This document shows positions 23,841-32,157 of a DNA stretch of 34,596 nucleotides, in pieces. The translations under genes were made by a program, and so were the position numbers. The notes under the pieces are model-generated. The model was not told the origin of the DNA. It saw only the letters and a program-made list of their open reading frames with translations, and did no database searches. The number at the start of each line of letters is the position of its first letter. The first letter of the stretch is position 1. Source of the stretch: Planctomycetota bacterium (lineage in GTDB: Bacteria; Planctomycetota; Planctomycetia; Gemmatales; Gemmataceae); the NCBI GenBank assembly GCA_021325115.1, contig JAJPHU010000197.1:1-34596 (forward strand). Direction: 5' to 3'.

Positions 23841-26477
23841 ATGACCCAGGCGATGTTGACTCGTTGGCTAGGGGCTGTGTTGGCACTGGGACTGCTGGCT
23901 CTCCCTCTGCGCGCGGAACAACCCCAGGCAGAACAAGATAAGACCGCGCATCCCTATGTGGTGCTGGTTGGCATCAGCAACTATGCGGATAAGCAAATCA
24001 AATCGCGCCCCCATGCGGAAGATGACGCCAAGGCGCTCTTCGAGCTGTTCACCAACAAGAAATATCTCGGCGTCGATGCTGCCCACAGCCGGCTGCTCTT
24101 GGGTGATTCGGCCAAAGTTCCCGGCAGCCAGCCCGCCACGCGTGCCAACATCCTCAACGCTCTTCATTGGATCGTCGATAATGCCAAAGCCAGCGATTTG
24201 GTTATTTTCGGCTTCTTCGGCGAGGGCGGCCCCCTGGGTGATACCGGAGCGCACCGCTGCTATTTCGCTGCCGATTCCACCTTTGCCGGACGCGATAAAG
24301 ATGCACTGGCCGCCTCGGAGGTCGGCGAAGTGCTCAAGGGACTCAAGAGCCAGCGTTTCTGCGTCTTTGTAGATGTCGATTTCAAGGGCTTCACTACTAC
24401 GGACCAGAAAGTCCCTGAGCCATCGTTAGGTATCATTCCCTACCCGGAATTTCTGGGCATCGAGGATAAGGAGAAGGATACCGAGGAAGAGCTAGCCAAG
24501 CCCGGCCGCGCATTGTTCGGCATCCTGTCCAGCCGCGGTTGGGTGCGCCCGTTAGATCTCAAGGAGCATGGCATCTTTGCCGACTCAGTGTTGCGGGGTC
24601 TCCAAGGCGCCGCCGACAAGGATGGCTATGAGCCGGACGGCTTGATTACTGTGGATGAACTGCGGGAGTATCTCGATAAGGATGGACGTGAACAGATCCG
24701 CACGCACGCCAAGAATAAAGACGAAAGCGACCAGTTCTTCATGGCCTTGGGGGGGCGCGGCAATCACTACGTTTTGACACACAATCCTGCCGTGGCCCAA
24801 AAGGTCAAGGAGCAAGAAGATAAGTTCGCCCAGATGGTCAAAGACGGCAAAGTGAACGAGAAATTCGCCGAGGAAGGCAAGACCTTGCTGGCTCGTATGC
24901 CACGCTTGGAGGCGCAGCGTAAGCTCCGCAAGGAATATCAAGCCCTCCTGGACGGCAAGATTGACTTCAACAAATTCCTTAGCCAGCGCAAGGCCATTGT
25001 CGAAAGCACCAAGCTGTCGCGGGAGGATGCCCGCGATTTTGCCGAGAAGGTCATGGATGCCATCCGCATCGTTACGCGCGGCTACGTCAAAAAACTCGAC
25101 CCCCACGACATGGTTGTCTGGGCCATCAAGGGACTGTATCGGCAGGTGGACGTGACAGGCACGACGCCGGTGCTGTATCCCAACAAAATTCCGGAAAAGA
25201 TCGCGGCCAAGCTCAACAATGTCGCTGACATGAACGAAGAGGAGCTCACCGAGCTGTTGATCGAGGCCCGGCAGGCGGTGGGCAAACGCGAAGACCTGGA
25301 CAAGCATAAGGACATCGATTGGACCCTCAAGCGGATGCTCCACAAGCATACCGATCCGTACACGACGTACATCGATCGCGAGGAAAAAGAGCGGATGAAG
25401 CGCGAGATCGGCGGTCGCTTCCCTGGGGTCGGCATCCAGATCCGCAAGGATGCCGCCACCGATCAACTCCTCGTTGTCACGCCGATTAAAAACAGTCCGG
25501 CCTACAAAGCTGGCATCCAGGCCGGCGACCTTATTACTACCGTCACCCGTGAGGTCGATAGCGAGGGTGAGCCGCTCAATCCGCCGGAGGTCCTCCCTAC
25601 CAAGGGGATGAAGCTCAACGAGGCCGTCGAGAAGATCACCGGCAAGCCCGGCACCAAAGTCCGTTTGACCGTGCAGCGCGAAGGCGTGGCCAAGCCGATC
25701 GACTTCAACCTGACGCGCGGCTACGTCGATGTCGAGTCGGTTCTCGGCTTCAGACGCAAGGCCGACGATAGCTGGGACTACATGATCGACCCCCAGAACA
25801 AGATCGCCTACGTCCGGCTGACCCAGTTCGCGCGGAACAGCAACCGCGATATGCACCGGGTTATGGAGGATCTGAAGGAGGCCGGCATCAAGGGCTTCAT
25901 CCTCGATCTGCGTTTCAATCCGGGCGGCCTGCTTGATGTCGCTTACGATATCTCCGATTTGTTCATCGATGACGGAGTGGTCGTCAGCATCCGCGAACGC
26001 AATCAGCCGGAAAAAGAGCTTACCGGTCATACGCGCGGCAGTCTACTCGATTTCCCGATGGTGTGCCTGGTGAACGGCTCCAGCGCCAGCGGCAGCGAGA
26101 TTGTGGCGGCCTGCTTGCAGGACCATGACCGCGCCTATATCATCGGCGAGCGCAGCTATGGCAAAGGCAGTGTTCAGCACATCCTCGATTTTGACGGTGG
26201 CGAGATCAAGCTAACTACCGCTACCTTCTGGCGTCCGAGCAAGAAAAACCTCAACAAGTCTAGCACGGGCGGCAAGGAGGAAGAGGAATGGGGCGTCGTT
26301 CCCAACCAGGTTATCAAGTTGACAGCCAAGGAGCGGTTCGACCTCGAAGAGCATTTGCGCAATACGGAGATCATTCAACGCAAGGACAAGCCGGCCGAGG
26401 TCAAGAAATTCGAAGACAGGCAGCTGGACGCCGCCTTGAAGTACCTGCGCCGCCAGATCCAGACGGCCCGGAAGTGA
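23841..26477 (+). CDS. Pseudo-caspase domain fused to S41/CtpA-type serine peptidase
   Basis: This is an exported protein of 878 residues. The signal peptide (about 1-25) is followed by a caspase/metacaspase-like domain (about 37-300): PYVVLVGISNYAD, HAEDDAKALFELF, TRANILNALHWIV, LVIFGFFGEGG, CVFVDVDFKG. The two catalytic sites are replaced: the usual SGHG His is E128 and the usual DACHSG Cys is D180, so this domain should be inactive. An EF-hand-like loop (ADKDGYEPDGLITVDEL) lies near 258. The second half is a C-terminal processing peptidase with an N-terminal helical part, a PDZ domain (about 525-620) and the S41 core with S750 (NGSSASGSEI) and K775 (SYGKGSVQ), 25 residues apart as in CtpA; this half looks active. 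A Ser/Lys protease guided by a pseudo-caspase sensor is likely. ATG 23841 follows AAAGGA. A strong terminator follows at 26543. Confidence 0.93.
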   Translation: MTQAMLTRWLGAVLALGLLALPLRAEQPQAEQDKTAHPYVVLVGISNYADKQIKSRPHAEDDAKALFELFTNKKYLGVDAAHSRLLLGDSAKVPGSQPATRANILNALHWIVDNAKASDLVIFGFFGEGGPLGDTGAHRCYFAADSTFAGRDKDALAASEVGEVLKGLKSQRFCVFVDVDFKGFTTTDQKVPEPSLGIIPYPEFLGIEDKEKDTEEELAKPGRALFGILSSRGWVRPLDLKEHGIFADSVLRGLQGAADKDGYEPDGLITVDELREYLDKDGREQIRTHAKNKDESDQFFMALGGRGNHYVLTHNPAVAQKVKEQEDKFAQMVKDGKVNEKFAEEGKTLLARMPRLEAQRKLRKEYQALLDGKIDFNKFLSQRKAIVESTKLSREDARDFAEKVMDAIRIVTRGYVKKLDPHDMVVWAIKGLYRQVDVTGTTPVLYPNKIPEKIAAKLNNVADMNEEELTELLIEARQAVGKREDLDKHKDIDWTLKRMLHKHTDPYTTYIDREEKERMKREIGGRFPGVGIQIRKDAATDQLLVVTPIKNSPAYKAGIQAGDLITTVTREVDSEGEPLNPPEVLPTKGMKLNEAVEKITGKPGTKVRLTVQREGVAKPIDFNLTRGYVDVESVLGFRRKADDSWDYMIDPQNKIAYVRLTQFARNSNRDMHRVMEDLKEAGIKGFILDLRFNPGGLLDVAYDISDLFIDDGVVVSIRERNQPEKELTGHTRGSLLDFPMVCLVNGSSASGSEIVAACLQDHDRAYIIGERSYGKGSVQHILDFDGGEIKLTTATFWRPSKKNLNKSSTGGKEEEEWGVVPNQVIKLTAKERFDLEEHLRNTEIIQRKDKPAEVKKFEDRQLDAALKYLRRQIQTARK

Positions 26478-26542
26478 TTTTTTCTCTGCCCTTGCCGGCG
26501 CTGCGGGCTGGTAGGGGGCAATCGACAAATCCAGAGACGCTT

Positions 26543-26580
26543 AGAGGGCTGATGAGGTAATCCTCATCGGCCCTCTTTTT
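26543..26580 (+). terminator. Rho-independent terminator after the S41 gene
   Basis: AGAGGGCTGATGAGG (26543-26557), loop TAAT and CCTCATCGGCCCTCT (26562-26576) form a 15-bp stem with one G-U pair, followed by TTTT. It lies 65 bases after the S41 stop codon. Confidence 0.92.
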
Positions 26581-26712
26581 GTTTCAAGTTGAGTTGCCCA
26601 GCTGCCCTTGCTGGCGCATGATTGGTTCGCGGACAGCTGCAACTGCTAGCTGTTCCAACAACACCCGTCATTGGCTCCCGTTCTGGGATGGATTGCGACA
26701 AGGGGACCGCAC

Positions 26713-27123
26713 ATGAATCGGTTTGGTTTGGCAACTTCGGCGATGCTGCTCGGCGTGATATTGGAGACAGGGTGCGCAAGCCCCTGCGGCTGCCGCGACG
26801 GCATCTTTCACCGCGTGAGTATGTTTCGGGCACGGCGGGCTTGTGCTTGCCCGTGCGAATGTTGTAGCAGTTGTGGCGGCGGTGTTCCTATCGTTGGGGC
26901 CGCCGGACCCGATTGTTGGGGAGACGGCCCGATCTTAGAACCGCCCGGCCCGCCGTTGTCGGCGTTGCCGCCGGCCGAAGCAGCGACGCCGGCCCCATTG
27001 CCACCGAGTCTCGGGGCGCCCTTGGGAACGCCGGCAGGGCCGGCCGAACCGCGTTTGAGTCCGATACCCAATGGAGCGCAACCTCTCCCGGCCGAGCCTT
27101 CTTCACGTGTTCGCCGCCGGTAA
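26713..27123 (+). CDS. Cys-rich, Pro-rich lipoprotein
   Basis: This 136-residue protein has a signal peptide with lipobox (MNRFGLATSAMLLGVILETGC). The next 50 residues contain about ten more cysteines (CASPCGCRDG, RACACPCECCSSCGGG), and the rest is Pro/Ala/Gly-rich with PPGPPLSALPPAEAATPAPLPPSLGAP. It looks like a disulfide-rich anchor with a flexible proline tail, an envelope or wall-associated lipoprotein of unknown role. AAGGGG precedes ATG 26713, which decides the start. It is convergent with the ceramidase-like gene, and both end at the hairpin 27130-27176. Confidence 0.78.
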   Translation: MNRFGLATSAMLLGVILETGCASPCGCRDGIFHRVSMFRARRACACPCECCSSCGGGVPIVGAAGPDCWGDGPILEPPGPPLSALPPAEAATPAPLPPSLGAPLGTPAGPAEPRLSPIPNGAQPLPAEPSSRVRRR

Positions 27124-27129
27124 CAGAAT

Positions 27130-27176
27130 TACGCCCGTAAGGGAGCGGTTGGAATTACCGCTCCCTCACGGGCGTA
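27130..27176. terminator. 20-bp hairpin shared by two convergent genes
   Basis: TACGCCCGTAAGGGAGCGGT (27130-27149) and its reverse complement (27157-27176) pair with one mismatch over 20 bases, loop of 7. The stop codon and last few codons (RLRP) of the minus-strand ceramidase-like gene lie inside the right arm. Probable bidirectional terminator; no clear U-tract. Confidence 0.7.
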
Positions 27177-28620
27177 GCCTGGATTTGCTCGCTACCAGTT
27201 CCTGAAATGCCCGGCACAGCAACGGGGCCGTATTCGCTCCCAGACTGTTGACTTCGCCGTATTGGGCTTTCTTGCGGCCATAGCAGAAGGGCGCCTTCTC
27301 GTCCCACTGACGTTTAGGAATAATGTAACCGATCTCATCGCCAGCCAGGCCTATCAACATCCGATACGGGCCACGCAGCTGCTTGTAGATGGCTGGCTCA
27401 ATGGGCGCATCGGGGAAGTCGGCCCCAGGGTCGGTCGGATCTTGCACTTTGCCAAGCACCAATTCTGGATAAATTTCCCCGGGAATGGCGGCAATATCGA
27501 GATCACCCAGCCGCAGCCAGGCGATCTCACTGCGCAGGCACAACGGCTTGTCCGCTCCTCCTTTTCGCTCCCCCTTCTGGGGGAGCGGAGGGGGAGCCGG
27601 CTCGGCCTTGTACAGATCGCCGCTCCATAAGAACGCTTCGCGCTGAACAACACCGAGCTGCCGGGCCAGCAGATACAGCTTGTTATCCAGCGGCAAAAAC
27701 ACCAGCCGCCGCTGAGCTTGCAATGGTGTTAGCTTCACGGGCTGCGCCGCTTTCAGGGCGTGCTCTGCGACTTCGGCTAATAGCTCGCCATAGCGCTCTG
27801 TCTTCTCGAAGGTGCCATCGTCCAGTGTCTTGCCGGCAGCGCTCTTAATCTCGACGTTCAGCGACGTCATCAATCCGCCGACCGTGCCGGTAAAATAGAC
27901 AACAGGGCAATGATATTTCTCGCACAATGTCTTGACGGTTACACCAACGAAATCAGCACTGATGAGCGTATTTTTGCCGCCGAGCGTTTCGGGATGGCAA
28001 TTCCACTGCACGATGATCCCGGCGCGCTTGTCCTCTCGATCGCGGAATTCCAGAGCAACCAGCTCATCGTGTTTGACATAAGGCTCGCGGCCATCGTGCA
28101 GCAACTCCGGAGCGTGAGCGCTGCCGATACGGACGCGGACAGCCTTGCGGCCGGCATCCGCCGCTTGCACCGCAGCGATAATCTGTTTTTCTACCTCGGC
28201 GAGGTATTCTGCATCGACGCCACTTTGGAGTGGACTGGCTCCCCACAAACCGAGCGTATCAGGCCCTTCGTGATTGTGCGTGCTGGAAACGAGGACATAG
28301 CGGAAGTCCGGCAGACGTTGACGGATCCTTTCAATATACGGATGAAAGAAACCGATCAGATCGATGGAAACCAGGGCGATCTTTTCCTGGCCGTGGCGGA
28401 AGACCACGGCGCGGGCCATGAGCGGATCATGAACGCCGGTCGCTTGACGATTGTGGCCGAAGCCGGCCAGGTACACGGTTTTGCCCTTCAGGGGCGGTGT
28501 AATATCTGTCTCGGCAAAACCCACTTGCAGCTCACCAGGACCGACGTCTCCTCGGTCGGCGGGTACAAATAAAAACCCCAAAAGCGATAGAAATACCAGG
28601 TGAATCATATAACGTAACAT
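27166..28620 (-). CDS. Neutral/alkaline ceramidase-like protein, exported
   Basis: This 484-residue protein is of the PF04734 neutral ceramidase-like family, with an N-terminal signal peptide (about 1-24). The metal-binding motifs are visible: VSSTHNHEGPDTLG (His residues) and QWNCHPETLGG (His), and the substrate-side GFAETDITPP and SADFVGV segments are conserved. The family hydrolyses amide bonds of ceramide-type lipids; many bacterial members are of unknown substrate. Around residue 345 lies an extra PPPLPQKGERKGGAD segment whose DNA is a GC palindrome like those of the intergenic elements. AAGGAG before the start overlaps the stop codon of the RNase H gene, so the two are co-transcribed. 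Confidence 0.85.
   Translation of the reverse strand: MLRYMIHLVFLSLLGFLFVPADRGDVGPGELQVGFAETDITPPLKGKTVYLAGFGHNRQATGVHDPLMARAVVFRHGQEKIALVSIDLIGFFHPYIERIRQRLPDFRYVLVSSTHNHEGPDTLGLWGASPLQSGVDAEYLAEVEKQIIAAVQAADAGRKAVRVRIGSAHAPELLHDGREPYVKHDELVALEFRDREDKRAGIIVQWNCHPETLGGKNTLISADFVGVTVKTLCEKYHCPVVYFTGTVGGLMTSLNVEIKSAAGKTLDDGTFEKTERYGELLAEVAEHALKAAQPVKLTPLQAQRRLVFLPLDNKLYLLARQLGVVQREAFLWSGDLYKAEPAPPPLPQKGERKGGADKPLCLRSEIAWLRLGDLDIAAIPGEIYPELVLGKVQDPTDPGADFPDAPIEPAIYKQLRGPYRMLIGLAGDEIGYIIPKRQWDEKAPFCYGRKKAQYGEVNSLGANTAPLLCRAFQELVASKSRLRP
27558..27600. repeat. Palindromic repeat inserted in frame in the ceramidase gene
   Basis: CGCTCCCCC, TTCT and GGGGGAGCG (27566-27587) form a 9-bp stem inside a GC-rich stretch TCCTCC...GGAGGGGGAG. 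The sequence resembles the palindromes at 9728-9750 and 30018-30043, and in frame it encodes PPPLPQKGERKGG on the minus strand, an un-enzyme-like tract. One frame of the element at 9590-9799 encodes the similar PPPSPTKGEGEKN. Confidence 0.6.
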
Positions 28621-28632
28621 GGTAACGACTCC

Positions 28633-29049
28633 TTACAATTTGCCGTCGAGCGCATTGTTGCACAATTGGTCGGCGCGTTTGTTCTGCTCGCGCCGTATGT
28701 GACGAATTGTCACCGGCCCCTCGAAGCGCCGGCGTAAGGCACACGCTTGTTCGTACAGGCCGCGCAACTCCTCGTTCCTGACTCTATATTCGCCGTTCAT
28801 CTGCTTGACCATCAGCTCGCTGTCGCTGTAGACGATGACACGATGGTGCGGCCCCAGTTCCAAGGCGCGCTCCAGAGCGCGGATGAGGGCAGTATATTCG
28901 GCCTGGTTGTTGGTCATCTGACCAAGGCAGTCGGCTTCCTCGAGGACTGGCTGCCCATCGCGGTTGATGACGTAGGCGAAGGCGGCCGCGCCAGGATTGC
29001 CGCGCGAAGCGCCATCGGTGTAGATAGTGAGGACCGTTGCTTCATTCAT
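28633..29049 (-). CDS. Ribonuclease HI family protein
   Basis: This 138-residue nuclease would cut the RNA strand of RNA/DNA hybrids. The catalytic residues are D12 (TDGASRGNPG), E51 (NNQAEYTAL), D76 (SDSELMVKQMNGEY) and D127 (REQNKRADQLC). It is of the shorter archaeal/plant-like RNase HI group (ypdQ type), lacking the basic protrusion of E. coli RnhA. GGGAGAG precedes the start. It is followed after 12 bases by the ceramidase-like gene and is divergent from tsaB. Confidence 0.94.
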   Translation of the reverse strand: MNEATVLTIYTDGASRGNPGAAAFAYVINRDGQPVLEEADCLGQMTNNQAEYTALIRALERALELGPHHRVIVYSDSELMVKQMNGEYRVRNEELRGLYEQACALRRRFEGPVTIRHIRREQNKRADQLCNNALDGKL

Positions 29050-29180
29050 AGAAATGCTCTCCCAATATCCTCCAAGTGTTATATGTCGTTCCTCAACCGT
29101 TTGACGGAAAGCGGATGGCGGAAGACGGATAGCGGATTGTAGAATTCTCGTAGAGAGGCGTCAATCATGGTAGGTGATTT

Positions 29181-29897
29181 GTGCAAGCCATCGCCATTCC
29201 TCGTCTGTTGATCCTGGAGACATCGAGTCGAACCGCCCAGGTGGCTCTGGCGCTGGGCGGCCAGCTATGCAGCGTGCGCCGTTTGGACGAAGTCCGCCGG
29301 CACGCGCGCGATCTGGCCCCGGCGACAGCGGCGCTTCTGGCTGAACAAGGTTGGCGCCCGCGCGACCTCCAGGCGGTGATCGTTAGCCGTGGTCCTGGCA
29401 GCTACACCGGCCTGCGCGTCGGCATCATGTCCGCCAAGACGCTCGCCTATGCCGCCGGCTGCGCTCTGCTCGCTGTGGATACCTTCGCCGCTCTCGCCCT
29501 GCAAGCACCGCCGTCTGTGTCGTGCCTTGATGTTCTCGCCGATGCCCAGCAAGACAAGGTGTACGTGCAATCGTTCGTTCGCTTGGCGAATGGCTGGCAA
29601 CCATCATCGGAGTTGGCGATCCGCCGCTTTGCCGACTGGCTGACCAAGCGCGAGCCGAGCGCCTGGGTGACGGGACCAGGATTACGAAAGTGGGCGCCGC
29701 ATCTGCCGGCAGAAGTGCCGCCGTTGGAGGCAAGCCTGTGGGAGCCGCAGCCGGCGAGTCTGTTGCGCATTGGTTTGGCGCGTTACCGGGCCGGCGCGCG
29801 CGATGATCTGTGGACGTTGGAGCCGCTGTATCTGCGACCTAGCTCGGCAGAGGAACAATGGCAGGGGCGGTCGTCCCAAGGGACCCTGTCCCAATGA
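29181..29897 (+). CDS. tsaB: tRNA threonylcarbamoyladenosine synthesis protein TsaB
   Basis: TsaB supports TsaD and TsaE in making the t6A37 modification of tRNAs that decode ANN codons. This 238-residue protein has the ASKHA N-terminal LLILETSSRTAQVAL and the family motif SRGPGSYTGLRVGIMSAKTLAYA. The C-terminal region is variable and ends with LEPLYLRPSSAEEQW, as is usual in TsaB. The GTG start is preceded by AGGTGA. The tsaD and tsaE genes are not in the window. The stop codon is three bases from the left end of the repeat element at 29900. Confidence 0.95.
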   Translation: MQAIAIPRLLILETSSRTAQVALALGGQLCSVRRLDEVRRHARDLAPATAALLAEQGWRPRDLQAVIVSRGPGSYTGLRVGIMSAKTLAYAAGCALLAVDTFAALALQAPPSVSCLDVLADAQQDKVYVQSFVRLANGWQPSSELAIRRFADWLTKREPSAWVTGPGLRKWAPHLPAEVPPLEASLWEPQPASLLRIGLARYRAGARDDLWTLEPLYLRPSSAEEQWQGRSSQGTLSQ

Positions 29898-29899
29898 AC

Positions 29900-30145
29900 C
29901 GCCAAGATGCCAAGGAAAGAATAAGAGCTACCGGACCAAACCTCCTCCCCCTCGTGGAGGGAGGCTGGTAGGAGGTGTCAAGGCAAGGGAGCCCAGGAGG
30001 GGTGTCCCCCCATCCGAACCCTCCCCCACAAAGAGGGAGGGAAAAGTCCGCTAGCCCTAAGAGAGAAAAAATGACCCGGCTTCGCTGATTCTCGGGCTTT
30101 TTTCTCTTGTTTCTTTCTTTTCTTGGCGTCCTTGGCATCTTGGCG
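29900..30145. repeat. 246-bp modular element with 17-bp terminal inverted repeats
   Basis: Perfect terminal inverted repeats CGCCAAGATGCCAAGGA (29900-29916; inverted at 30129-30145) flank two GC palindromes (29941-29965 and about 30018-30043), the module ending AAAAGTCCGCTAGCCCTAA (30042-30060) and a terminator-like hairpin. This module is the reverse complement of 9632-9687. The element fills the gap between convergent tsaB and the esterase gene. No coding capacity. Confidence 0.85.
30063..30106. terminator. Bidirectional terminator-like hairpin inside the element
   Basis: GAGAAAAAA (30063-30071) pairs with TTTTTTCTC (30098-30106), and CCCG (30075-30078) with CGGG (30093-30096), giving A/T-flanked GC stem geometry that works on both strands between convergent genes. 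Confidence 0.65.
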
Positions 30146-30181
30146 ATTCCTTGAGTTAGGAGGTTTTAAACGCCTTTCGGC

Positions 30182-31798
30182 TTATTTTTTGAGATATTTA
30201 TCGAACCAGTCCAGAATCGTGCTCATGTCCTTGTCCATGCCGCTCCAACCGTGGTCCGCTCCTTTCTTGACCACCAGTTCCGCGGGCACGCTGGCCTTTT
30301 TCAATTTCGCCACCATCACCTCAGCCTGCTGAATCGGCACCACTTTATCGGCGTCGCCATGGATAATCAGTGTTGGCGGAGCGTCGCTACGGACATGCGT
30401 TAACGGCGACACGCGGCGGCAGAGTGCCTCAACTTTGTCCTTAGCGGTGAGGCGCTCCAGACGCTTGGTGCTTTTATCAAGCTCGCGGACATCGATGGCC
30501 GTGCGAAAATTGGCCAACAAGCCATCCTCGGCGAAGGCGAATCGACCCTTGGCACCATAATTGAGGAAATCGGTCGGCGGGAAAAAGCAGGCCACGGCCT
30601 GTACCCGGCTTGAAGTGCGCTCGATAGCATCGGTCGAATGCGGATTGCCGTCATCGCCCGTGACCCCCAGCATCAGCGACAGATGGCCGCCGGCCGAGCC
30701 GCCGGTGACGCCGATACGCTGCGGATCAACGCCCCAGTCGCGGGCATGGTAGCGGATGTAGCGCACGGCTCGCTTGACGTCGGCGATGGCCTCGGGGATG
30801 GTGAAACGCGGCTGGCTGCCGTGACAGACGGCGAATACCGTGTAGCCGCGCTGGAGTGGTTCTTCAACGAAGTAATGGAACGGGAACGAATCGATCAATG
30901 TTGGCTCGGAGAACCAGCCGCCGCTGACAAGGGCGACGATGGCCAGGCCATTGGCGCCCTTCTTCGGCATGAACACGTCCATCGTCAGCGCCATGCCGGA
31001 TTTGTGGCCGTAGATGACGTCGCGCCGGTGCATAAACGGGCGCGGATCGGCGAACACAGCGGCGTCCAGATGATCGGGATAGCGAACCTCGGTGAATGTC
31101 ATCTCCAGGACTTTCTTGCCATCGCGATGCCATACCTGTTTGGTCGCTGTCGGCACGCCGTCAAGCTCTCGGTAGTCGCGAAAAAATTCTTCTTGCAGGT
31201 GCTCTTTTTTGCCGGCATCATCGGAGACGCGCCGCTCGATCTTCGCCAGCCGTCCCGTGTCGGCGTCGAAGTAGAGTTTCACCGCGCGTTCGCCCGTGCA
31301 AGAGACACGGACGCCGACAACGGGGCGATCATCGATACGAATTTCGTCCAAAAGAGACAATTGATAGGAACTATCGTGAAGCAGTGGCGTCAACAAGAGC
31401 AGGCGGCGGACGTGAGCCTGGGCGCGCAATTCATCCCGTTTGACGGCGCCGAGCGGGCCTGCCTTGCCGTCGCGGCGGGACCAACTGGCGTCGCCGGCAA
31501 TCGTCTCGACGATAGAGACCGGCTTGGCGGTCTTCAAAGTGATGTGCGTTTGCAGCCGATCCGGCCACTGCCAGGCTATCTCCTGGGTGAAGGGCACATC
31601 GGCGCCAAAGTTAATGGTCCCTTGAGCCTTCGCGGCCATGGTTTTGAGCTTGGTCAACTTGGCCTCGCCGCCGTAAGCCTGGATGGCCTTGTGGAGGATC
31701 GTCCGGGCATCCTCGGCAGCGGCCCACGCTGCGGAGAACAAGAGGACTACCCCACCCAGACAGGGCGCGATCCCACGAGGCATCATTGTTCGTTTCAT
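30182..31798 (-). CDS. Exported esterase-like alpha/beta hydrolase with LolA-like N-terminal domain
   Basis: This 538-residue protein has a signal peptide (about 1-28). Residues about 30-250 form a beta-rich domain similar to outer-membrane lipoprotein-sorting (LolA/LppX-type) domains: TILHKAIQAYGGEAKLTKLKTM, WPDRLQTHI, VKLYFDADTGRLAKIE, EMTFTEVRYPDHLDAAVF. Residues 255-538 form an alpha/beta hydrolase of the BD-FAE/acetyl esterase type: oxyanion SGGWF, nucleophile S368 (TGGSAGGHLSL), D484 (HGDADKVVP), H516 (KKGADHGW). The fused layout suggests it binds a lipid or hydrophobic ligand before hydrolysis; the substrate is unknown. The start at 31798 is fixed by AGGAG. Third gene of an operon with the acidic-tailed protein and the CoxG-like protein. 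Confidence 0.88.
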   Translation of the reverse strand: MKRTMMPRGIAPCLGGVVLLFSAAWAAAEDARTILHKAIQAYGGEAKLTKLKTMAAKAQGTINFGADVPFTQEIAWQWPDRLQTHITLKTAKPVSIVETIAGDASWSRRDGKAGPLGAVKRDELRAQAHVRRLLLLTPLLHDSSYQLSLLDEIRIDDRPVVGVRVSCTGERAVKLYFDADTGRLAKIERRVSDDAGKKEHLQEEFFRDYRELDGVPTATKQVWHRDGKKVLEMTFTEVRYPDHLDAAVFADPRPFMHRRDVIYGHKSGMALTMDVFMPKKGANGLAIVALVSGGWFSEPTLIDSFPFHYFVEEPLQRGYTVFAVCHGSQPRFTIPEAIADVKRAVRYIRYHARDWGVDPQRIGVTGGSAGGHLSLMLGVTGDDGNPHSTDAIERTSSRVQAVACFFPPTDFLNYGAKGRFAFAEDGLLANFRTAIDVRELDKSTKRLERLTAKDKVEALCRRVSPLTHVRSDAPPTLIIHGDADKVVPIQQAEVMVAKLKKASVPAELVVKKGADHGWSGMDKDMSTILDWFDKYLKK

Positions 31799-31828
31799 AG
31801 ATATTTCTCCTCGTTCTTTCACCTTCCC

Positions 31829-32146
31829 TCAGGCGTGTCCGATTTCCTCTTCTTCTTCTACATCCTCAACGATGAGAAACTCTTCTGCGGCCAGACCCAG
31901 TTCGCCGAGCCAGCGCTCGGCGTCTGTCTTGGTCTCGACGCCGAGTCGCGTCAAAATCACATCGTACATGGCCACGCGCGCCGACCAGCCGGCGGCATGG
32001 AGTTTTTCCAGCACCAGGGCGGCTTTGTGCAAACGTTCGTGCAGTTCATCGGCCAGCTTACGGAGTTGCACCCCTTTCACATCGGAACCTTCTTCCAGTT
32101 CTCGCCCCGGCGGGCCGAATAGCGGCAAACAAACGGTGACTCCCAT
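31829..32146 (-). CDS. Hypothetical small protein with acidic tail
   Basis: The 105-residue protein is not recognised. It has a short beta start (MGVTVCLPLFGPPGREL), an amphipathic helical middle (LRKLADELHERLHKAALVLEKLHAAGW, then VAMYDVILTRLGVETKTDAERWLGELGL) and a very acidic end (EDVEEEEEIGHA). The start at 32146 is set by GAGGAGG at 5 bases. It has no signal peptide, so it is cytoplasmic. It lies 11 bases after the CoxG-like gene and 30 bases before the esterase gene, in the same operon. Confidence 0.7.
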   Translation of the reverse strand: MGVTVCLPLFGPPGRELEEGSDVKGVQLRKLADELHERLHKAALVLEKLHAAGWSARVAMYDVILTRLGVETKTDAERWLGELGLAAEEFLIVEDVEEEEEIGHA

Positions 32147-32157
32147 AGTTCCTCCTC

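Noticed and set aside
23551-23844. Plus-strand frame of 97 residues before the S41 gene
   Set aside because: Contains repeat sequence and a promoter, overlaps the S41 start in another frame, and is not conserved-looking.
24585-26030. Minus-strand frame of 481 residues antisense to the S41 fusion
   Set aside because: Antisense to a strongly supported protease gene; no domain recognised.
30638-32122. Plus-strand frame of 494 residues antisense to the esterase operon
   Set aside because: Crosses two genes on the minus strand and their ribosome binding sites; shadow.
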